A stretch of 64,000 nucleotides of DNA, taken from JAWMQL01 sp033283165. Its GTDB lineage: Bacteria; Pseudomonadota; Gammaproteobacteria; Pseudomonadales; Halieaceae. Numbering within the stretch: position 1 is the first letter of the stretch; each line of letters begins with the position of its first letter. Positions 60,582 to 64,000 of this stretch are shown here, one piece after another. A program made the position numbers and the translations under genes. The stretch is taken from positions 186,001 to 250,000 of the forward strand of contig JAWMQL010000005.1 of assembly GCA_033283165.1 (NCBI GenBank), given 5' to 3'. The notes beneath the pieces are model-generated. The model made no database searches. It was not told where the DNA came from and saw nothing but the letters and a program-made list of their open reading frames with translations.

Positions 60582-62195
60582 CTACAGCGCCTCAGCAACT
60601 GAATCGACGCAGTTGCTATTGCCGACCAGGCGCAACAACTCCAATTGTTGCAACTCCTGGTGGGCCGCCTTGTCGGCACCGATGAGCCTGACTTCTGAAC
60701 CGCCGGCGATAGCACTTCTCACCAGGTCCTCCAACACCATCACCGTGGAAATACCCACTATGGAGGCATCCGAGATATCGATCAAAAGTCGCTCAATGTT
60801 ACTGTACTGCTTGTAGCGCTGGGTCAGTCCGCGGCCAACAGCATAGCTGACCGGACCATTAATGCGTAGCAGCAGGGCCTTGCCGGCATGTTTTTCCAGG
60901 GCTTCGCGTTCACCTTGCGCCAGCCGCTCAGTGTTCTGCAGTCCGTCACTCAACACCACACTGCCGAGTTGCAGGTCGGACAGCTTGCTGACGGTCACGA
61001 GATTCTTGATGAAGACACCGACGAAGACGGCGGTAATCAGGTCCACGAATACGGTCAATAACAGTACTACGGTCATCAACAGGACGGGAAACCGCGGCAG
61101 TCGATGCACTCTTTTCAAAAAGGGCCAGTCGATGATATCCACACCGACCTTTATCAGGATCCCCGCCAGCGCCGCCTGAGGAATATCCTCGAACAGAAAC
61201 CCCATGCCGGAGATGATGACCAGCAGCACCAACGCGTGGGAGGCACCCGACAACGGCCCCGTACCGCCGGCGTTGATATTCACCATGGTACGCATGGTGG
61301 CACCGGCCCCGGGCAGACCACCAAACAAGCCCGCTACCGCATTGCCAAGACCCTGGCCGATGAGTTCCCGGTCAGAGTCATGATGGGTCCCGGTCACGTT
61401 GTCCGCTACCAGTGATGTCAACAGGGAGTCAATGGAACCGAGGATCGCCAACATCAGGGCATTCACCAGGGTCTCCTGCAGGAGATCGAGGCGAAAGACC
61501 GGCAATTGCAAAGCGGGCAGCGATGATGAGATTTTGCCAATACGCTCGATACCGCTGTCGGGAATGACCGCTTGCACGACCAGGGTAGTGACGATGAGAG
61601 CCAGCAGTGGCGCGGGGATGTAGCGGTTCAGCCGGCCCCTCCAGGCGAAGATGATCACCAGGGTCAACGCGCCGGCGAACAGCGCGTGGGCGTCGAAATC
61701 GGCAATTTGCCCGGGCAGTGCCGCAACCGCGTCAATTACCTTGCCGCTTGAGAAAAACCCCAGCAAGGGCCCGAGCTCGAGCAGGATGATAATCGCCCCG
61801 ATCCCGGTCATGAAACCTGAGATCACCGGGTAGGGAACCATGATCACGTATTTCCCGATGCGCAGGAGTCCGAAACACACCTGCAAACACCCCCCGAGAA
61901 AGACGGTGCTGAATGCCAGGGCGAGCCCCTGGTCGGGATACTGGGCCATGAACTGCGCGGTCATCGCGGTCATTACCACGGTCATCGGACCGGTCGGACC
62001 GGAAATCTGCGTTGGGGTACCGCCAAACACCGCGGCAAAAAAACCAACAATGACAGCGCCGTAAAGTCCGGCGGCCGGACCCGCGCCAGAGGAGATGCCA
62101 AATGCCAGTGCGAGCGGCAGGGCGACGATGGCGGCGGTGATGCCACCAAAGAGGTCGCCCCATGGATTGCGGGTGAAACTGCTTAATGAGTACAA
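60582..62195 (-). CDS. SulP-family anion transporter with STAS domain
   Basis: A 537-residue SLC26/SulP transporter. About 10-12 helices occupy residues 10-400 with GGTPTQISGPTGPMTVVMTA (substrate-site helix) and GLFGGLPGAGATMRTMVNINAGG. The C-terminal 110 residues are a STAS domain (YSNIERLLIDISDASIVGIS). It may carry sulfate, bicarbonate or an organic anion. The start is TTG at 62195, just after an in-frame stop, with no good RBS, so the true start could be slightly different. Confidence 0.87.
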   Translation of the reverse strand: MYSLSSFTRNPWGDLFGGITAAIVALPLALAFGISSGAGPAAGLYGAVIVGFFAAVFGGTPTQISGPTGPMTVVMTAMTAQFMAQYPDQGLALAFSTVFLGGCLQVCFGLLRIGKYVIMVPYPVISGFMTGIGAIIILLELGPLLGFFSSGKVIDAVAALPGQIADFDAHALFAGALTLVIIFAWRGRLNRYIPAPLLALIVTTLVVQAVIPDSGIERIGKISSSLPALQLPVFRLDLLQETLVNALMLAILGSIDSLLTSLVADNVTGTHHDSDRELIGQGLGNAVAGLFGGLPGAGATMRTMVNINAGGTGPLSGASHALVLLVIISGMGFLFEDIPQAALAGILIKVGVDIIDWPFLKRVHRLPRFPVLLMTVVLLLTVFVDLITAVFVGVFIKNLVTVSKLSDLQLGSVVLSDGLQNTERLAQGEREALEKHAGKALLLRINGPVSYAVGRGLTQRYKQYSNIERLLIDISDASIVGISTVMVLEDLVRSAIAGGSEVRLIGADKAAHQELQQLELLRLVGNSNCVDSVAEAL

Positions 62196-62371
62196 AAGTT
62201 TTGTTCGACCTTAGACTTCAGTTGAGGCTGAAGACTGGAATAGACCTTCACACAAGGCACCTAATTTATGCGCTTCAGGCCACGGGTACAAGGCCAGAAT
62301 TCACAGCCGGCCAGGGTGGTCTCTCCAGTTGCGCCCTTCGCGAGTTGTATTCTCTTCCAGCGGGTGTAACC

Positions 62372-62380
62372 TGATATAGT
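62372..62380 (+). promoter_or_regulatory. Extended -10 promoter of the second HxlR gene
   Basis: TGATATAGT has the extended -10 form (TG, one base, TATAGT at 62375-62380), 35 bp before the GTG start. No clear -35 box. Confidence 0.35.
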
Positions 62381-62414
62381 TCAAAGATCGTTGTAAGGGA
62401 CCACAGCATCAGCA

Positions 62415-63113
62415 GTGACAAAAGTATTTGATTACGGCGAGTTCTGCCCCATCTCCCTGGCCACCTCGATTCTCTGCGAGCGCTGGACGCTGCAGATCGT
62501 CAGGGAAATGATCCTCGGCGCCACCCGGTTTTCAGAGTTTCAACGGCACATCCCCCGGATCTCACCCAGTTTGTTGAAGACCCGATTGCGCTTCCTGGAG
62601 GAGCAGGGAATTATCCTGCGCAAGCAAACGGCCGGACAGCGCGGCTGTACTTACCACCTTACCGCCAAGGGCAAGGCGCTTGAGCCGGTGTTATCCGAGC
62701 TGGGCAAGTGGGGAATGTACTGGGTCCACGAAGGCATTACGGACGAGGAGCTCAATGCCACCACGCTCATGCGGGATTTCACCGCCGCGCTGGATCTGCA
62801 GCGCTTGCCTGCAGGCCAGTCCCTGATTCAGTTCAACTTCAGTGACCTGCAGGATTTCCCCCGGCAATTTATCCGCGTGCACGGTGATCAGGCGGAACTG
62901 TGTGAGGTTGAGACCGGCCACGAGGTGGACATCTTCATCACCGGCACGCTGAAAACCCTGACCCGGATCTGGTACGGCGACCTTGGGCTGGATGCGGCGC
63001 GGGAGAGCGGCGAGTTGAAGGTCGTCGGGCAACCAGCCTATACGCGCAGCCTGTCCAACTGGCTGCGTATCAGTAACTACTCGCAGTACAACCGGAAATT
63101 CATCGGGCAGTAA
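62415..63113 (+). CDS. HxlR-family regulator with SCP2-like domain (paralogue)
   Basis: A 232-residue regulator with the same architecture as 14633-15316: winged helix (FCPISLATSILCERWTLQIV, RISPSLLKTRLRFLEEQGI, TYHLTAKG) and an SCP2-like C-terminal domain (LIQFNFSDLQDFPRQFIRVHG). It starts with GTG at 62415. It is divergent from SulP but has no GTAAGTAC-type repeat upstream, so its target set is probably different. The RBS is weak. It converges with the XRE gene, 18 bp apart. Confidence 0.86.
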   Translation: MTKVFDYGEFCPISLATSILCERWTLQIVREMILGATRFSEFQRHIPRISPSLLKTRLRFLEEQGIILRKQTAGQRGCTYHLTAKGKALEPVLSELGKWGMYWVHEGITDEELNATTLMRDFTAALDLQRLPAGQSLIQFNFSDLQDFPRQFIRVHGDQAELCEVETGHEVDIFITGTLKTLTRIWYGDLGLDAARESGELKVVGQPAYTRSLSNWLRISNYSQYNRKFIGQ

Positions 63114-63131
63114 CGCGCTCGCGGACGTCTC

Positions 63132-63887
63132 TCAGCCAAAAACCTTGGTATCCGGCTGGCGTCGCAGGGCACTGAAATAGCTGAATTCCCAGGGTCGCAC
63201 GGCCACCATGATACTGGTGCCGAAGCGTTCAGACAGTGGCAGGCCGGCATCTTCCTCGTGCAATTCGTGAAACTCGCTGATCAGGCGCTCCATCTTTTTC
63301 ATCAGGCTGGCGTTGGATCCCCGGGACAGCATGCCGTTGCGGAACAACAGTTGCTCGCCGGCGCCATTAAATGAGGAATGCATGAAGTCCTGCAGGACCT
63401 CACGACCGAAAAAGTCCTGTATGGGTCCGCCGGGTATCCAGCGGAAGTCGTTGGCGACAATGACCCGGAAGCGGTTGCGGGGCAGGAGGTCGATGATCTT
63501 CAGGCGATCCAGTTTCGCCAGCAGTTGCACGCACTCGTGCTCATCCAACTCATAGTTTTCCAGTATCTCCTCATAACTCCAGCGATTGAGAACGCAGATC
63601 GCTACCAGCAACAGCCTGGGATGCTCTGCGACTTCTCGCTCCTGCTCGATCGTGAGCTGATTGATTTTCTTTCTGCCCTCGCCCATTTTCTGTACCAGGT
63701 CAGAAATTTCCATCCCCAGCAGCTGGCACAGCTGTTCCAGCCTCGTGAGGGACAACTGGGAACCCGAAAACAGGCGCTTGATACTGCTCTCCGACAGCTG
63801 CAGTTGCCTGGCCACCTGCGCGTAGGTCATCCCCTGGGCCTTGAGCTCCCGCTTGAGGGTGGTTATCAGCATCGAGGTCTGGCTCAT
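63132..63887 (-). CDS. XRE-family transcriptional regulator
   Basis: A 251-residue protein with an N-terminal Cro/CI helix-turn-helix (MTYAQVARQLQLSESSIKRL, then RLEQLCQLLGMEISDLVQ). The remaining 170 residues are a sensor-like domain of unknown ligand (LDRLKIIDLLPRNRFRVIV, GPIQDFFGREVLQDFMHSS). AGGAGG lies seven bases before the ATG. A 6-bp inverted repeat at 63901-63921 upstream suggests autoregulation. Its partner genes lie beyond the window. Confidence 0.87.
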   Translation of the reverse strand: MSQTSMLITTLKRELKAQGMTYAQVARQLQLSESSIKRLFSGSQLSLTRLEQLCQLLGMEISDLVQKMGEGRKKINQLTIEQEREVAEHPRLLLVAICVLNRWSYEEILENYELDEHECVQLLAKLDRLKIIDLLPRNRFRVIVANDFRWIPGGPIQDFFGREVLQDFMHSSFNGAGEQLLFRNGMLSRGSNASLMKKMERLISEFHELHEEDAGLPLSERFGTSIMVAVRPWEFSYFSALRRQPDTKVFG

Positions 63888-63900
63888 CTGCGCCTCCTGA

Positions 63901-63921
63901 AAGTATTAATTTTTGATACTT
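63901..63921. promoter_or_regulatory. Inverted repeat upstream of the XRE gene
   Basis: AAGTAT (63901-63906) and ATACTT (63916-63921) flank nine AT-rich bases, 14 bp before the leftward start. It overlaps a possible weak -10 (TAATAC on the minus strand), fitting an autorepressor site. Confidence 0.4.
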
Positions 63922-64000
63922 GATGGGTCACATTGTAGGACATTTCACTATCAAGGTGCATTCTGTGATGCCTCACGGATACAGTGGCCTGCCATCCGGG

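Noticed and set aside
62186..62374. A 62-residue plus-strand frame between SulP and the HxlR gene
   Set aside because: It overlaps the SulP start and covers the HxlR promoter region, with no RBS or family match.

Overview
This is GC-rich bacterial chromosome, densely packed with genes on both strands. No rRNA, tRNA, CRISPR array, insertion sequence or phage module was recognised. Gene content suggests a marine, aerobic, heterotrophic gammaproteobacterium, perhaps of the Halieaceae/OM60-NOR5 type. The pointers are an AlkB alkane hydroxylase with rubredoxin, a valine-type acyl-CoA operon, a carotenoid oxygenase, several lipoproteins, a SulP transporter and HxlR regulators with SCP2-like tails. 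The taxonomic call is inference; no marker gene is present.

Layout. 1-6600: end of an amidohydrolase, a metallophosphoesterase lipoprotein, a TPR protein, a Kelch lipoprotein, a TauD-type dioxygenase and a small YkgJ protein. 6626-9166: an AraC regulator divergent from alkB-rubredoxin. 9183-16364: redox enzymes (SDR, luciferase-like), small membrane proteins and lipoproteins, a second metallophosphoesterase, an AhpD-like protein divergent from an HxlR regulator with a clear inverted repeat between them, and a methyltransferase. 16431-20556: a two-gene operon encoding a membrane RCK/RyR-domain protein and a membrane TIR-TPR protein. This is the most unusual system in the window and looks like a nucleotide-signalling or defence pair. 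20747-35286: a secreted unknown, carotenoid oxygenase, MFS_3 exporter, amidohydrolase, trypsin-like protease, Atm1-type ABC exporter, DUF3237, CocE hydrolase with TetR, and a homocysteine methyltransferase homologue.

35654-41813: a coiled-coil protein, a D-aminoacylase-like amidohydrolase divergent from an AraC regulator, a secreted SNase-like protein overlapping a HIT protein, a likely gene remnant ending in a perfect 28-bp palindrome, and a MopE/CAP-domain lipoprotein whose N-terminal domain matches that of the Kelch lipoprotein. 42017-50673: a valine/branched-chain degradation operon (acylating aldehyde dehydrogenase, acyl-CoA dehydrogenase, enoyl-CoA hydratase, 3-hydroxyisobutyryl-CoA hydrolase, mmsB, an alpha/beta hydrolase, malonyl-CoA decarboxylase) with a divergent AraC activator gene and 21-bp-spaced direct repeats next to the operon promoter. 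The usual mmsA position holds a different aldehyde dehydrogenase type.

50703-62195: a cell-surface glycan locus. UbiA and sugar transferase genes run left; a GT9, a flippase-like protein, two DegT aminotransferases and an ArnT-like GT39 run right, behind a PmrA-like direct repeat. A DprE1-like oxidase and a SulP transporter follow on the minus strand. 62415-64000: a second HxlR-SCP2 regulator and an XRE regulator.
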